Shown piece after piece: positions 29,928 to 42,095 of a stretch of 64,000 nt of DNA. How positions within the stretch are numbered: position 1 is the stretch's first letter; every line of letters begins with the position of its first letter. Below the pieces are notes generated by a model that worked only from the letters and a program-made list of their open reading frames with translations, was not told the origin of the DNA and ran no database searches. This DNA is from Planococcus sp. 107-1 (GTDB taxonomy: Bacteria; Bacillota; Bacilli; Bacillales_A; Planococcaceae). The stretch covers positions 1,488,001-1,552,000 of the forward strand of contig NZ_CP090977.1 in assembly GCF_021513255.1 (NCBI RefSeq), in the 5' to 3' direction. Made by a program: the position numbers and the translations under genes.

Positions 29928-31067
29928 ATGGTCAAGGGATTGTACATCCATATCCCCTTTTGCCACCAGATTTGCCATTACTGTGATTTCAATAAAGTCT
30001 TTTTCAAAGATCAGCCTGTGGATGCGTATATCGATTCGTTGGGGAAAGAGCTTGCGCTTTGGAAGCAGGAAGGAGCGCTCGACCAGCCGCTAGAAACGAT
30101 TTTTCTTGGCGGTGGAACGCCAACATCGCTAGATCCGGACCAATTAAGAAAATTACTGGCTTACATCCATGAATTTGTGCCGATGGCAGAAAATCTGGAA
30201 TGGACTTCAGAAGCGAATCCGGACGAATTGACGAAGGAGAAAATGGAAGTGCTGTTTGCAGGCGGGGTCAACCGGATTAGCATGGGCGTCCAGACATTCG
30301 ATGCCGATCTATTGCAGCGCCTTGGACGCACCCATAGTAATGATGATGTCCACCGTGCGGTAAAAGAAGCGCGCGAAGTCGGCTTTACGAACATCAGCTT
30401 TGATTTGATGTATGGTTTGCCAGGGCAAACGATGGCGCAATGGGAAGATACGCTGAAACAGGCTTTCGAATTCGACTTGCCGCATTTCTCTGCCTACTCA
30501 TTGATCATCGAACCTAAAACGGTATTTTATAATCTGATGACCAAAGGCAAACTCAACATCGTGACCGAAGATTTGGAAGCGGATATGTATGAAAAGCTAA
30601 TGAATGAAATGGAACAGCGGGGGTTGAAGCAATATGAAATTTCGAATTTCGGAAAGCCGGGATTCGAATCCCGGCATAATCTCATCTACTGGGACAACGA
30701 AGAATACATTGGCGCCGGTGCCGGTGCCCACGGCTACGTAAAAGGCATCCGCTATTCAAATGCCGGACCATTAAAGAAATACATGGGACCGCTTGATGGA
30801 GGGGAACGTCCACTGCTGAGCACGCACGAGGTGCCGGTCAATGAACAAATGGAAGAAGAAATGTTCCTAGGGCTTCGGAAAACGGCAGGCGTATCACTCG
30901 CCCATTTCCAAGAGAAATTCGGCCGTTCACTCGAAGAAGTCTACGGCGAAATTATCGGAGTGGAAATCGGCAAAGAGAATTTAGCCATTGAAGATGGCTG
31001 CATCAAATTAACGAAGCATGGCCGATTTGTCGGCAACGAAGTTTTTGAGAAATTCCTTCTCGCTTAA
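29928..31067 (+). CDS. hemW: Radical SAM heme chaperone HemW
   Basis: Radical SAM protein of the HemN-like/HemW class, which binds heme and delivers it to respiratory enzymes. The iron-sulfur cysteines are C12, C16 and C19 (C-x3-C-x2-C). This class lacks the extra fourth cysteine of true coproporphyrinogen oxidase HemN. Later motifs are FLGGGTPTSLD, MGVQTFDADLLQRLGR and RHNLIYW. The 379-residue length is typical. ATG 29928 has AGAAGGA upstream. In B. subtilis hemW also lies between lepA and hrcA. Confidence 0.94.
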   Translation: MVKGLYIHIPFCHQICHYCDFNKVFFKDQPVDAYIDSLGKELALWKQEGALDQPLETIFLGGGTPTSLDPDQLRKLLAYIHEFVPMAENLEWTSEANPDELTKEKMEVLFAGGVNRISMGVQTFDADLLQRLGRTHSNDDVHRAVKEAREVGFTNISFDLMYGLPGQTMAQWEDTLKQAFEFDLPHFSAYSLIIEPKTVFYNLMTKGKLNIVTEDLEADMYEKLMNEMEQRGLKQYEISNFGKPGFESRHNLIYWDNEEYIGAGAGAHGYVKGIRYSNAGPLKKYMGPLDGGERPLLSTHEVPVNEQMEEEMFLGLRKTAGVSLAHFQEKFGRSLEEVYGEIIGVEIGKENLAIEDGCIKLTKHGRFVGNEVFEKFLLA

Positions 31068-31154
31068 TATTTGCGGAGAAGAAATAAATCGAAGCAGTCG
31101 GCGAAAATTAATTTTAAAATTTGTCTTTCTTTGACAAAAACAAAAGCGCATTCG

Positions 31155-31183
31155 TTGACAAGGCTATTAGAATTTGATAATTT
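31155..31183 (+). promoter_or_regulatory. Sigma-A promoter of the hrcA operon
   Basis: TTGACA (31155-31160) and TAATTT (31178-31183) are separated by 17 bases. The CIRCE element starts 10 bases downstream and overlaps the expected start of transcription. Confidence 0.7.
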
Positions 31184-31193
31184 TAAAGTAGTC

Positions 31194-31220
31194 TTAGCAC
31201 TCACACCTATAGAGTGCTAA
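31194..31220 (+). promoter_or_regulatory. CIRCE operator for HrcA
   Basis: A perfect inverted repeat TTAGCACTC-N9-GAGTGCTAA, the canonical binding site of the HrcA heat-shock repressor. It places the hrcA-grpE-dnaK genes under HrcA feedback control. Confidence 0.98.
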
Positions 31221-31234
31221 CAGAGGTGATGATC

Positions 31235-32266
31235 ATGTTAACAGAACGGCAGTTGCTCATTTTAAAAGTAACAGTAGATGATTACATTCAATCAGCTCAG
31301 CCGGTCGGATCGAACCAACTCTCAAAAAAATCCGAAATCCCATTTAGTCCGGCAACGATCCGTAATGAGATGGCTGATTTGGAAGGGTTGGGCTTCTTAG
31401 AGAAGACCCACACTTCTTCCGGCAGGGTGCCTTCAGAAAAAGGATATCGTTACTACGTCGACCATATGTTGACGCCACGGCCATTGCCGAAAGAGGATAT
31501 CGTACAGCTTCGTTCCATTTTCGACGATAAGATTGCAGAAACCGAAGAAGTGATCAAACGGTCTGCGATGATTCTGTCGGAATTGACGAACTATACGGCC
31601 ATTCTGCTTGGTCCCGATGTGCGGAAGCATACGGTTAAAAAGCTATCGATTGTCCCATTGACGATGGATACTGCAGTGGCCATTATCGTAACGGATAACG
31701 GCCACGTAGAAAACCGGGTCTTTACAATTCCGCAAGGGCTAGATCCTTCGGATATTGAAAAGATGGTCAATATCTTAAACGAACGGCTAGTCGGCGTTTC
31801 ATTGAACGACTTGCACCGCCGTTTGGAACAGGAAACTTTGACGATTTTCAAACAGCATGTTAACCGCTACGGAGAACTTTTTTCGACCTTTAGAAAAGCG
31901 GTTATCCTTCCGCACGAAGACAATGTCTATTATGGCGGAAAGCTGAACATCCTGAATCAGCCGGATTTCCACGATTTGCATAAAATCAGGAATCTCATGG
32001 ATGTGATGGAAGAGTCCAAACATATTCCAATGATTCTTCCTGTAGGCAGCCAAGGGCTCCACATACGGATCGGTTCGGAAAATGCGCTTTCAGCAATGGA
32101 AGATTGCTCAGTGATCACCGTTTCATACGATATCGGAGAAGAACAGACGGGATCAATTGCTATTGTCGGCCCAAAACGCATGGATTATAAACGCGTTGTC
32201 ACGTTACTCGACACACTTAGCGGTGATTTATCGAAAGAACTGACCCGAATGATCAGGGGCAAGTGA
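31235..32266 (+). CDS. hrcA: Heat-inducible transcription repressor HrcA
   Basis: Winged-helix repressor that binds CIRCE and depends on GroEL for activity. The protein has 343 residues, the same length as B. subtilis HrcA. The DNA-binding N-terminus (MLTERQLLILKVTVDDYI; GSNQLSKK; SPATIRNEMADLEGLGFL) and the C-terminal domain (YDIGEEQTGSIAIVGPKRMDY) are complete. The ATG at 31235 follows GAGGTG. A GTG in the same frame at 31214 lies within the CIRCE element and cannot be the start. Confidence 0.97.
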   Translation: MLTERQLLILKVTVDDYIQSAQPVGSNQLSKKSEIPFSPATIRNEMADLEGLGFLEKTHTSSGRVPSEKGYRYYVDHMLTPRPLPKEDIVQLRSIFDDKIAETEEVIKRSAMILSELTNYTAILLGPDVRKHTVKKLSIVPLTMDTAVAIIVTDNGHVENRVFTIPQGLDPSDIEKMVNILNERLVGVSLNDLHRRLEQETLTIFKQHVNRYGELFSTFRKAVILPHEDNVYYGGKLNILNQPDFHDLHKIRNLMDVMEESKHIPMILPVGSQGLHIRIGSENALSAMEDCSVITVSYDIGEEQTGSIAIVGPKRMDYKRVVTLLDTLSGDLSKELTRMIRGK

Positions 32267-32285
32267 ACAAAAGGAGGAACAGGAT

Positions 32286-34740
<2,455 letters not shown>

Positions 34741-34754
34741 GATAAGCGGGGCCT

Positions 34755-34795
34755 GAAAAAGTCAAAGCAAAGCAACATGCTTTGGCTTTTTCAAT
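34755..34795 (+). terminator. Intrinsic terminator between dnaK and dnaJ
   Basis: A 15-bp stem (34755-34769 with 34778-34792, one G-U pair) has its T-run within the 3' arm. It partly separates dnaK from dnaJ expression. Confidence 0.82.
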
Positions 34796-34799
34796 GTCT

Positions 34800-34828
34800 T
34801 TGCAACCACAATTTAAACCGTGTACAAT
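34800..34828 (+). promoter_or_regulatory. Promoter of dnaJ
   Basis: TTGCAA and TACAAT are separated by 17 bases, directly after the dnaK terminator. No CIRCE element is seen here, so dnaJ and its followers may have HrcA-independent transcription. Confidence 0.6.
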
Positions 34829-34858
34829 TACAGGTGATTGCAATAGGGAGAGTGACAT

Positions 34859-35977
34859 ATGAATAAACGAGATTATTACGAAGTGCTCGGCGTTTCAAAA
34901 GACGCTTCGAAAGAAGAAATCAAAAAAGCTTACCGGAAATTATCGAAACAATTCCACCCGGATATCAATAAAGAAGCAGATGCTTCTGAAAAGTTCCAAG
35001 AAGTAAAAGAAGCTTATGAAGTTTTAAGCGATGAGCAAAAACGTGCTCAATATGATCAATATGGCCACCAAGACCCTAATCAAGGATTTGGTGGATTTGG
35101 CGGCGGTGCTGAAGGATTCGGATTTGATGATATCTTCAGTACGTTCTTCGGGGGCGGTTCAAGACGCCGGGATCCGAATGCGCCGCGCAAAGGCGACGAT
35201 CTGCAATATTCAATGACGATTGATTTCATGGACGCCGTTTTCGGCAAAGAAGAAGAAATCGAATTGCCGAAAGACGAAACTTGCTCAACGTGTCATGGAT
35301 CAGGTGCAAAGCCTGGGACAAAACCGAAAACTTGCCCTTATTGTGAAGGGTCTGGCCAAGTGAATGTCACGCAGGACACACCGTTTGGCCGTATGGTCAA
35401 TCGCCGTGCTTGCCAACATTGCCAAGGCACTGGACAAATCATTCCAGAAAAATGTACAACATGCCACGGTGAAGGAAAAGTCCGCAAAGTCAAGAAAATC
35501 AAAGTTACCATCCCTGCAGGCGTCGATGATGGCCAGCAATTGCGTGTTACGGGACAAGGCGGCCCAGGTGTAAACGGTGGGCCAACTGGAGATTTGTATG
35601 TAGTCTTCCGCGTCAGACCGCATAAAACGTTCGAGCGCGACGGCGATGATATTTACATGGATTTGGCCATTTCCATTGCACAAGCAGCACTTGGCGACGA
35701 AATTGAAGTGCCGACTGTATCGGGCAAAGTGAAATTGAAAATCCCGGCAGGAACCCAGAGCGGAGCGCGTTTCCGTTTGAAAGGCAAAGGCGTCAAGAAC
35801 GTTCACGGCTACGGCACGGGCGACCAGCACATTATCATCCAAGTGAAAACGCCAACGAAATTGAACGAAAAACAAAAGCAGCTGCTCCGTGAGTTTGCAG
35901 AAATCAGCGGAGATATTCCGGAAGAACATAGCAGTTCGCTGTTTGATAAAATCAAGCGCACCATCAAAGGTGAGTAA
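34859..35977 (+). CDS. dnaJ: Chaperone protein DnaJ (Hsp40)
   Basis: Co-chaperone that stimulates the DnaK ATPase and delivers substrates. The J domain carries the H33-P34-D35 motif, followed by a Gly/Phe-rich linker ([18 protein letters not shown]). The four CxxCxGxG zinc-binding repeats are present ([32 protein letters not shown]), with C-terminal substrate domains after them. Type I DnaJ, 372 residues. prmA follows after 15 bases. Confidence 0.98.
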   Translation: MNKRDYYEVLGVSKDASKEEIKKAYRKLSKQFHPDINKEADASEKFQEVKEAYEVLSDEQKRAQYDQYGHQDPNQGFGGFGGGAEGFGFDDIFSTFFGGGSRRRDPNAPRKGDDLQYSMTIDFMDAVFGKEEEIELPKDETCSTCHGSGAKPGTKPKTCPYCEGSGQVNVTQDTPFGRMVNRRACQHCQGTGQIIPEKCTTCHGEGKVRKVKKIKVTIPAGVDDGQQLRVTGQGGPGVNGGPTGDLYVVFRVRPHKTFERDGDDIYMDLAISIAQAALGDEIEVPTVSGKVKLKIPAGTQSGARFRLKGKGVKNVHGYGTGDQHIIIQVKTPTKLNEKQKQLLREFAEISGDIPEEHSSSLFDKIKRTIKGE

Positions 35978-35992
35978 AGGAGCCGGTTTTAG

Positions 35993-36932
35993 ATGAAATG
36001 GTCAGAACTGTCAATTCACACGACAAACGAAGCGATTGAAGCTGTTTCGAATATTATGCATGAGGCAGGCGCTAGTGGAGTTGTCATTGAAGACTCCGAT
36101 GATTTGACGAAAGAACGAGCAGATGAATTTGGGGAAATTTGGTCGCTGGACCCAGAAGATTTTCCGACCGAAGGCGTCATTTTAAAAGCATATTTGCCAG
36201 TGAATAGTTTCCTCGGCGAAACCGTAGAAGCGATTAAATTGGCGATTAATAATTTGGTGACTTTCGACATCAACCTTGGAGCCAATCTGGTAACAATCAG
36301 CGAAGTGAACGAAGAAGAGTGGGCGACCGCGTGGAAAAAGTATTACCATCCGGTAAAAATTTCAAAACGTTTTACCATTGTGCCGACATGGGAAACGTAT
36401 GAACCTGTTTCAAGCGATGAATTGATTATCGAACTCGATCCCGGGATGGCTTTTGGAACGGGTACCCATCCAACGACCGTCATGAGTCTACAGGCGCTGG
36501 AAAAAACGGTGAAGTCTGGGAATCGCGTGATCGATGTGGGAACTGGGTCGGGTGTCTTGGCAATCGGAGCCGCTTTATTGGATGCGAAAGAAGTCCATGC
36601 GCTCGATTTGGATGATGTCGCTGTGACGGCAGCCCGCATTAACGTCAAATTAAACAAAGTCCAGAATAAAATCAATGTAGTGCATGGAAATCTCCTGGAT
36701 ACGATAGATGAACCAGGGGATGTCGTGGTCGCCAATATTTTGGCGGAAATCATCATGTCGTTTACCGATGATGCTTTCCAAGCAGTTAAGCCAGGGGATT
36801 TATATCACTTCTGGCATCATTTCTGCGAAGAAAAATGATGTGCGAGATGCACTTGAGGCTTCTGGATTTATCGTGGAAGATGTCATGATGATGGAAGACT
36901 GGGTTACGATCATTTCTAAAAAACCGGAATAA
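35993..36932 (+). CDS. prmA: Ribosomal protein L11 methyltransferase PrmA, interrupted by one frameshift
   Basis: SAM-dependent enzyme that methylates lysines and the N-terminus of ribosomal protein L11. The SAM motif is [18 protein letters not shown], with [16 protein letters not shown] before it and [11 protein letters not shown] after it. The frame breaks in the G-run 36794-36797. The net shift is +1, equal to a loss of two bases; losing two keeps the conserved [12 protein letters not shown] stretch. The restored protein has about 313 residues, normal for PrmA. The second part (to 36932) reads [29 protein letters not shown]. It follows dnaJ, as in B. subtilis. Confidence 0.93.
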
Positions 36933-36944
36933 CGGGGTGTAACG

Positions 36945-37680
36945 ATGCAGAGATATTTTATTGAAGGCAAAGTTCCCGATAACCGAAAAGTGGCGATAAC
37001 TGGCGATGATGCGAAGCACATCGCCAAAGTTATGCGGCAAGGCACTGGGGACGAAGTCATTGTCGTGATGGAAGGGAAATCTTTTTTAGCGATTATTGAA
37101 AGCGCTGAATTCGATATTGAGCTCCGGTTGTCAGAAGAGCTGCAGGCAGATGTAGAAATGCCTAAAAATGTAACGATTGCTTGCGGTTTGCCAAAAGGCG
37201 ATAAATTGGAACTCATTGTCCAAAAAGCTACTGAACTCGGCATGCATGCCATGATTCCGTTCGAAGCTGAACGATCGATTGTAAAATGGGATGCTGGAAA
37301 AGGCGAAAAGAAACGGGTCCGCCTTCAAAAAATCGCCAAAGAAGCAGCCGAGCAATCCCATCGGGTAAAAATACCCGAGATACATAAAATCCATACGTTC
37401 AAACAATTGCTCGAAACGGCGAAATCGTATGATGCCATCATTGTCGCCTATGAAGAGGAAGCCCGTGCTGATGGTGGAAATCGGTTTGCCGAAATTTTAA
37501 AATCAATGTATGATAAAGATTCAATAATCCTTATCTTCGGTCCGGAAGGTGGAATTTCAATTTCTGAAGTCGAACGGCTGAAGGAAGCCGGGGCGTTGTT
37601 CACTGCTTTAGGCCCGTATTTTACGTACGGAAACAGCTCCGCTTTATGCGTTATCTGCAATGTCTTATGAATTCGAATGA
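36945..37680 (+). CDS. rsmE: 16S rRNA m3U1498 methyltransferase RsmE, frameshifted near the 3' end
   Basis: SPOUT-class methyltransferase that modifies U1498 of 16S rRNA. An N-terminal PUA-like domain is followed by the trefoil-knot region (VTIACGLPKGDKLELIVQKATELG; IFGPEGGISISEVE). The reading frame in the sequence ends early with a garbled tail after ALGP. Shifting at 37613-37615 restores LGPRILRTETAPLYALSAMSYEFE with its stop at 37678-37680, the conserved SAM-site end. The net shift is +1; losing two bases of CCCGCG explains it without losing the proline. The restored length is about 245 residues. Confidence 0.93.
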
Positions 37681-37695
37681 GAGAGGTGGACACTT

Positions 37696-39030
37696 ATGCC
37701 AACGGTTGCATTTCATACCCTAGGTTGTAAAGTGAATCATTATGAAACCGAAGCGATTTGGCAATTGTTTAAAGAACAAGGCTATAACCGTGTAGAGTTC
37801 GAACATCATTCCGATGTCTATGTCATTAATACATGTACGGTTACAAATACAGGAGATAAAAAGAGCCGCCAAGTGATACGCAAAGCCGTGCGCAAAAATC
37901 CAGACGCAGTCATATGCGTGACCGGATGCTATGCACAAACTTCACCTGCTGAAATTATGGCAATTCCCGGCGTTGATATTGTTGTGGGCACTCAAGATCG
38001 CACCAAATTGCTTGGGTATATTGACCAGTATCGCAATGAGCGCAAGCCGATCAACGCGGTTGGGAATATTATGAAAAACCGGGTGTATGAAGAGTTGGAC
38101 GTACCTGCTTTCACTGACCGCACACGTGCTTCATTGAAGATTCAAGAAGGCTGCAATAACTTCTGTACTTTTTGCATCATTCCATGGGCCCGTGGATTAA
38201 TGCGTTCCAGAGATCCACAAGAAGTGGTAAGGCAGGCACAGCAATTAGTAAATGCGGGTTATCAGGAGATTGTCTTGACTGGAATCCATACAGGCGGCTA
38301 CGGAGAAGATTTAAAGAATTACAATTTAGCCCAGCTTTTGCGTGATTTGGAACAGCAAGTCGTTGGTTTAAAACGGCTGCGAATTTCTTCAATCGAAGCA
38401 AGCCAATTGACGGATGAAGTCATTGAAGTGCTCCGGAATTCGGAGATTGTGGTCCGCCATCTTCATATCCCAATCCAATCAGGATCGGATACGGTATTAA
38501 AACGCATGCGCCGAAAATATACAATGGAATTTTTTGCAGACCGGCTTGTGCAGCTGCGCAAAGCTTTGCCGGATCTTGCCATTACTTCCGATGTCATAGT
38601 CGGATTTCCTGGAGAGACCGAAGAGGAATTCATGGAGACCTATCGCTTCATTCAGGAGCATAAGTTTTCTGAACTCCATGTTTTCCCATACTCGCAGCGG
38701 ACCGGAACGCCCGCTGCCCGGATGGAAGACCAAATTGATGATGAAGTTAAAAACGAACGGGTTCATCGCCTGATTGCGTTAAATGATCAATTGGCTAAGG
38801 AATATGCTTCGAATTTCGAAGGGGAATTGTTGGAAATCATTCCTGAAGAACGCTTCAAGCAAAACGAGGAAACCGGATTGCTTGAAGGATACACGGACAA
38901 TTACTTGAAAGTGGTCATCCCTGGAGATGACCGGCTGATCGGGAAGATTGTCAAAGTGAAAATCGTGAAAGCCGGCTATCCATATAACGAAGGACAGTTT
39001 GTCCGAGTGATGGAAGAACAGCTGGCTTAG
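37696..39030 (+). CDS. mtaB: tRNA t6A37 methylthiotransferase MtaB
   Basis: Radical SAM enzyme that adds a methylthio group to t6A at tRNA position 37 (ms2t6A). The N-terminal UPF0004 domain carries C11, C47 and C78 for the auxiliary cluster. The radical SAM cluster is C153, C157, C160 ([17 protein letters not shown]). A C-terminal TRAM domain follows. The protein has 444 residues. The order rsmE-mtaB matches yqeU-yqeV in B. subtilis. GAGAGGTGG precedes the ATG. The frame is intact. Confidence 0.95.
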   Translation: MPTVAFHTLGCKVNHYETEAIWQLFKEQGYNRVEFEHHSDVYVINTCTVTNTGDKKSRQVIRKAVRKNPDAVICVTGCYAQTSPAEIMAIPGVDIVVGTQDRTKLLGYIDQYRNERKPINAVGNIMKNRVYEELDVPAFTDRTRASLKIQEGCNNFCTFCIIPWARGLMRSRDPQEVVRQAQQLVNAGYQEIVLTGIHTGGYGEDLKNYNLAQLLRDLEQQVVGLKRLRISSIEASQLTDEVIEVLRNSEIVVRHLHIPIQSGSDTVLKRMRRKYTMEFFADRLVQLRKALPDLAITSDVIVGFPGETEEEFMETYRFIQEHKFSELHVFPYSQRTGTPAARMEDQIDDEVKNERVHRLIALNDQLAKEYASNFEGELLEIIPEERFKQNEETGLLEGYTDNYLKVVIPGDDRLIGKIVKVKIVKAGYPYNEGQFVRVMEEQLA

Positions 39031-39070
39031 CGCCAAACCGAATTCAAAAAGAGAATGGAGTAATTTTAAC

Positions 39071-39739
39071 ATGACCAACATCGCTTCTTATATCGACCAC
39101 ACTTTATTAAAGCCAGAAGCTACAAAAGAACAGATCGTTCAACTTTGCAAAGAGGCTGCAGAATATCAATTCGCATCTGTTTGCGTTAACCCTGCTTGGG
39201 TAGCTACTGCTGCAAAAGAACTTGCGGACAGCACGGCGAAAGTCTGTACCGTTATCGGCTTCCCATTAGGTGCATCAACTTCTGAAACGAAAGCTTTTGA
39301 AACGGCTGATGCAATTTCAAAAGGTGCTGACGAAATTGATATGGTCATCAACATCGGCGCTTTGAAAAGCGGAGATACGGAACTTGTGAAAAATGATGTT
39401 GCTGCTGTAGTGGAAGCTGCGAAAGGCAAAGCAATCGTTAAAGTCATTATCGAAACTTGCTTATTGTCTGACGAAGAAAAAGCGGTAGCGTCTCGCCTTT
39501 CAAAAGAAGCGGGGGCAGATTTCGTTAAAACTTCGACTGGTTTCTCAACCGGCGGAGCGACTGTGGCTGATGTGAAAATTATGCGCGAAACAGTAGGTCC
39601 GGATCTTGGCGTGAAAGCTTCAGGCGGCGTTAGAAGCCTAGAAGATTTAAACGCAATGGTAGAAGCAGGGGCAACTCGCATCGGTGCTAGTTCAGGTGTT
39701 AAAATCATGCAGGGATTAATTTCAAATTCCGATTATTAA
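39071..39739 (+). CDS. deoC: Deoxyribose-phosphate aldolase
   Basis: Cleaves 2-deoxyribose-5-phosphate to glyceraldehyde-3-phosphate and acetaldehyde in deoxynucleoside catabolism. It is a class I TIM barrel of 222 residues. The N-terminus [15 protein letters not shown] is characteristic, and the Schiff-base lysine lies in [16 protein letters not shown]. It is placed between mtaB and rpsU, where B. subtilis has no deoC. The base composition does not stand out. It probably shares the upstream transcript. Confidence 0.96.
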   Translation: MTNIASYIDHTLLKPEATKEQIVQLCKEAAEYQFASVCVNPAWVATAAKELADSTAKVCTVIGFPLGASTSETKAFETADAISKGADEIDMVINIGALKSGDTELVKNDVAAVVEAAKGKAIVKVIIETCLLSDEEKAVASRLSKEAGADFVKTSTGFSTGGATVADVKIMRETVGPDLGVKASGGVRSLEDLNAMVEAGATRIGASSGVKIMQGLISNSDY

Positions 39740-39742
39740 GTA

Positions 39743-39771
39743 TTGACCTAGGTAGATATATACGTTATAAT
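39743..39771 (+). promoter_or_regulatory. Sigma-A promoter of rpsU
   Basis: TTGACC (39743-39748) and a perfect TATAAT (39766-39771) are separated by 17 bases, about 60 bases before rpsU. Confidence 0.8.
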
Positions 39772-39833
39772 TTTTGATATATAACACGTATTGTTATATG
39801 TTTCAACGTGTGTTCGGAGGGAGGGAAAAAGAG

Positions 39834-40007
39834 ATGTCAAAAACTGTAGTTCGTAAAAACGAATCGATTGAAGATGCTCTTCGCCGCTTCAAACGCACTG
39901 TTTCTAAATCCGGAACAATGCAAGAGGTAAGAAAGCGCGAGTATTATGATAAGCCAAGTGTTAAACGTAAATTGAAATCAGAAGCTGCGCGTAAACGTAA
40001 ATTTTAA
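39834..40007 (+). CDS. rpsU: 30S ribosomal protein S21
   Basis: Small basic 30S protein of 57 residues, beginning [21 protein letters not shown] and ending with an Arg/Lys-rich helix. In B. subtilis S21 affects translation initiation and biofilm or motility switching. The ATG at 39834 is preceded by a strong GGAGGGAGGG; the frame is open further upstream but lies over the promoter. yqeY, which follows rpsU in B. subtilis, is absent. Confidence 0.97.
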   Translation: MSKTVVRKNESIEDALRRFKRTVSKSGTMQEVRKREYYDKPSVKRKLKSEAARKRKF

Positions 40008-40057
40008 TTGACCTTACTTTATAAAAGACATTAAAAAATATGAACGATCAGCCATGG

Positions 40058-40090
40058 CCGGGTACACGTATCATCGTGTACCCGGTTTTT
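40058..40090 (+). terminator. Intrinsic terminator after rpsU
   Basis: A perfect 11-bp stem (CCGGGTACACG with CGTGTACCCGG), a 6-base loop and TTTTT. With the promoter at 40247-40272 this is all I can see in the 300-base gap between rpsU and nfeD. Confidence 0.95.
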
Positions 40091-40246
40091 CTATGCCTAA
40101 TAATAAATGAGTTTCCCGATATGTATTTAACAGTACCCGAAGTATGCCTGCAGAAGTAAACCGGTCGCTTCCGCTTTTCTATATTTGTAAGCGCATTCCT
40201 TCGTGTTTCAAAATTATTCATTTATAATGAAGTTAGCTACAAAAAA

Positions 40247-40272
40247 TGAAACCTTTTCCCTTTTGGTCCGTA
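40247..40272 (+). promoter_or_regulatory. Sigma-W-type ECF promoter of nfeD-floA
   Basis: TGAAAC (40247-40252) is followed after exactly 16 bases by CGTA (40269-40272), matching the B. subtilis sigma-W consensus. In B. subtilis the orthologous yqeZ-yqfA-yqfB operon is a known sigma-W target. The predicted transcript starts near 40279, about 29 bases before the chosen nfeD start. Confidence 0.82.
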
Positions 40273-40307
40273 TAAAAGGTAGCAGTAAAACGAAAGGAGA
40301 GATTCGT

Positions 40308-41075
40308 TTGCATCCGTTTAGGATTTTTTCTGCACTTATGATTCTATTTGCGTTGTCAGTATTTCTCATGCCTGGTGCATTGGCGGCAGAATCTGCTGAT
40401 GCGAGCGGAACATTCGGCAGCCAATTGATAGAATTCATCACGCATCCGTTTGTGGTGCCGGTTCTGTTGTCTATTGCAGCGCTTGGCATTCTTTTGGAAA
40501 TGTTTACTCCAGGTATGGGCGTACCGGGATTGATCGGGTTTACCGCTTTGGCTGTTTACTTTTACGGCCACTGGGCAGCTGATCTGGCTGGCTGGGATAC
40601 CTTGTTTCTGTTAATTCTTGGCGTCACTCTCCTTTTAGTTGAACTGATAATCCCAATCGGGCTGATTGGTTTTCTTGGGTTGTTAGCTATTCTTGGCAGT
40701 GTGTTATTGGCAGGTGGAGACCTTAAAACCACTGCCATCGCCATTTTGATCGCATTGATTGTAGCAACTGCAGGGATGGTGATTATTGTGAAATTTTTTG
40801 GCAAGAGGCTTCATTTGTTCAAACGAGTGGTCTTGACGGATTCAACCAATACGGAAAGCGGATATGTATCGAATGTAAACCGCTATGAATTGGTTGGCCA
40901 AACTGCCAAGACGGCCACTGCATTGCGTCCATCAGGTACGATTAAGTTGATGGATGAACGGATAGACGCCGTTTCTGACGGGCGGTTTATCGATGCTGGA
41001 AAAGAAGTGAAAATCATCAAAGTCGAAGGTTCACGGATCGTAGTTCGAGAAGTGGAAAAAGAGGAGGAGGAATAA
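40308..41075 (+). CDS. NfeD-family membrane protein, short form without the protease domain
   Basis: Partner of flotillin-like proteins in membrane microdomains. An N-terminal signal-like helix (about residues 8-27, ending LAAE) is followed by a cluster of membrane helices ([60 protein letters not shown]). The C-terminal NfeD/OB domain follows ([20 protein letters not shown]). B. subtilis YqeZ carries a ClpP-class serine protease domain of about 190 residues before the membrane part; here it is absent, giving 255 residues. The TTG at 40308 has AAGGAG at 40294-40299 and follows the sigma-W promoter. An earlier open frame lies over that promoter. Confidence 0.85.
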   Translation: MHPFRIFSALMILFALSVFLMPGALAAESADASGTFGSQLIEFITHPFVVPVLLSIAALGILLEMFTPGMGVPGLIGFTALAVYFYGHWAADLAGWDTLFLLILGVTLLLVELIIPIGLIGFLGLLAILGSVLLAGGDLKTTAIAILIALIVATAGMVIIVKFFGKRLHLFKRVVLTDSTNTESGYVSNVNRYELVGQTAKTATALRPSGTIKLMDERIDAVSDGRFIDAGKEVKIIKVEGSRIVVREVEKEEEE

Positions 41076-41079
41076 AAGC

Positions 41080-42069
41080 ATGGAATTAGGTCTTATAGGT
41101 TTAGCCGCAGCAATAATCGGTGTCATCATCGTTCTGGCAATATTCTTCACGTTTGTTCCGATTACATTATGGATATCTGCGCTGGCAGCAGGTGTTAAAG
41201 TCAGCATCTTCACATTAATCGGGATGAGATTGCGCCGCGTTATTCCGTCGCGCATCGTTAACCCGTTGATCAAAGCGTCAAAAGCGGGATTGACTGTATC
41301 TATCAACCAATTGGAAAGCCATTACTTAGCAGGCGGTAACGTTGACCGCGTCGTAAATGCGTTGATTGCAGCACACCGTGCGAATATCGAACTTCCGTTT
41401 GAACGCGCAGCTGCCATTGACTTGGCCGGCCGTGACGTGTTAGAAGCGGTTCAAATGTCCGTTAACCCGAAAGTCATTGAAACACCATTTATTGCAGGTG
41501 TAGCAATGGACGGGATCGAAGTAAAAGCAAAAGCGCGTATTACAGTTCGTGCAAACATCGATCGCTTAGTCGGTGGTGCCGGTGAAGAAACAATTGTTGC
41601 CCGTGTAGGTGAAGGGATTGTCTCGACACTCGGTTCAAGCACAAGCCATAAAAAAGTATTGGAAAATCCTGATTTGATTTCGCAGACTGTTTTAGCGAAA
41701 GGCTTGGATTCGGGTACGGCATTTGAAATCTTATCCATTGATATCGCGGACGTTGATATCGGCAAGAACATTGGTGCCGAACTTCAAACGGAACAAGCGG
41801 AAGCGGATAAGAAAATTGCACAGGCCAAAGCGGAAGAACGCCGCGCAATGGCTGTTGCCAGCGAACAGGAAATGAAAGCCAAAGTTGTCGAAATGAGATC
41901 GAAAGTTGTGGAAGCGGAAGCGGAAGTGCCGCTTGCGATGTCCGAAGCGCTTCGTTCTGGCAATATCGGTGTCATGGACTACGTAAATTATAAGAACGTC
42001 CAAGCGGATACTGGCATGCGTGATTCGATTGCCAAGACCGGCATGGAAAAATCCGACGATAAACAATAA
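41080..42069 (+). CDS. floA: Flotillin-like protein FloA
   Basis: Scaffold of functional membrane microdomains, a flotillin-type (SPFH) protein of 329 residues. An N-terminal membrane hairpin ([35 protein letters not shown]) is followed by the SPFH domain ([23 protein letters not shown]) and a Glu/Ala-rich coiled coil ([23 protein letters not shown]). It is four bases downstream of nfeD. Cotranscription from the sigma-W-type promoter links it to membrane-stress control. Confidence 0.96.
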   Translation: MELGLIGLAAAIIGVIIVLAIFFTFVPITLWISALAAGVKVSIFTLIGMRLRRVIPSRIVNPLIKASKAGLTVSINQLESHYLAGGNVDRVVNALIAAHRANIELPFERAAAIDLAGRDVLEAVQMSVNPKVIETPFIAGVAMDGIEVKAKARITVRANIDRLVGGAGEETIVARVGEGIVSTLGSSTSHKKVLENPDLISQTVLAKGLDSGTAFEILSIDIADVDIGKNIGAELQTEQAEADKKIAQAKAEERRAMAVASEQEMKAKVVEMRSKVVEAEAEVPLAMSEALRSGNIGVMDYVNYKNVQADTGMRDSIAKTGMEKSDDKQ

Positions 42070-42095
42070 CCGTCGATAGCAAGGGAGGTTATTGA

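Noticed and set aside
31214-31234. GTG start for hrcA seven codons upstream
   Set aside because: The codon lies inside the CIRCE operator at or before the expected transcript start; the ATG at 31235 has GAGGTG and gives the 343-residue family length.
35300-35929. A 209-residue minus-strand open frame inside dnaJ
   Set aside because: Shadow of the dnaJ coding sequence without a start signal or recognisable domain.
40203-40307. Longer NfeD N-terminus starting at 40203
   Set aside because: It would span the sigma-W-type promoter, and the TTG at 40308 has the ribosome site and begins a signal-like helix.
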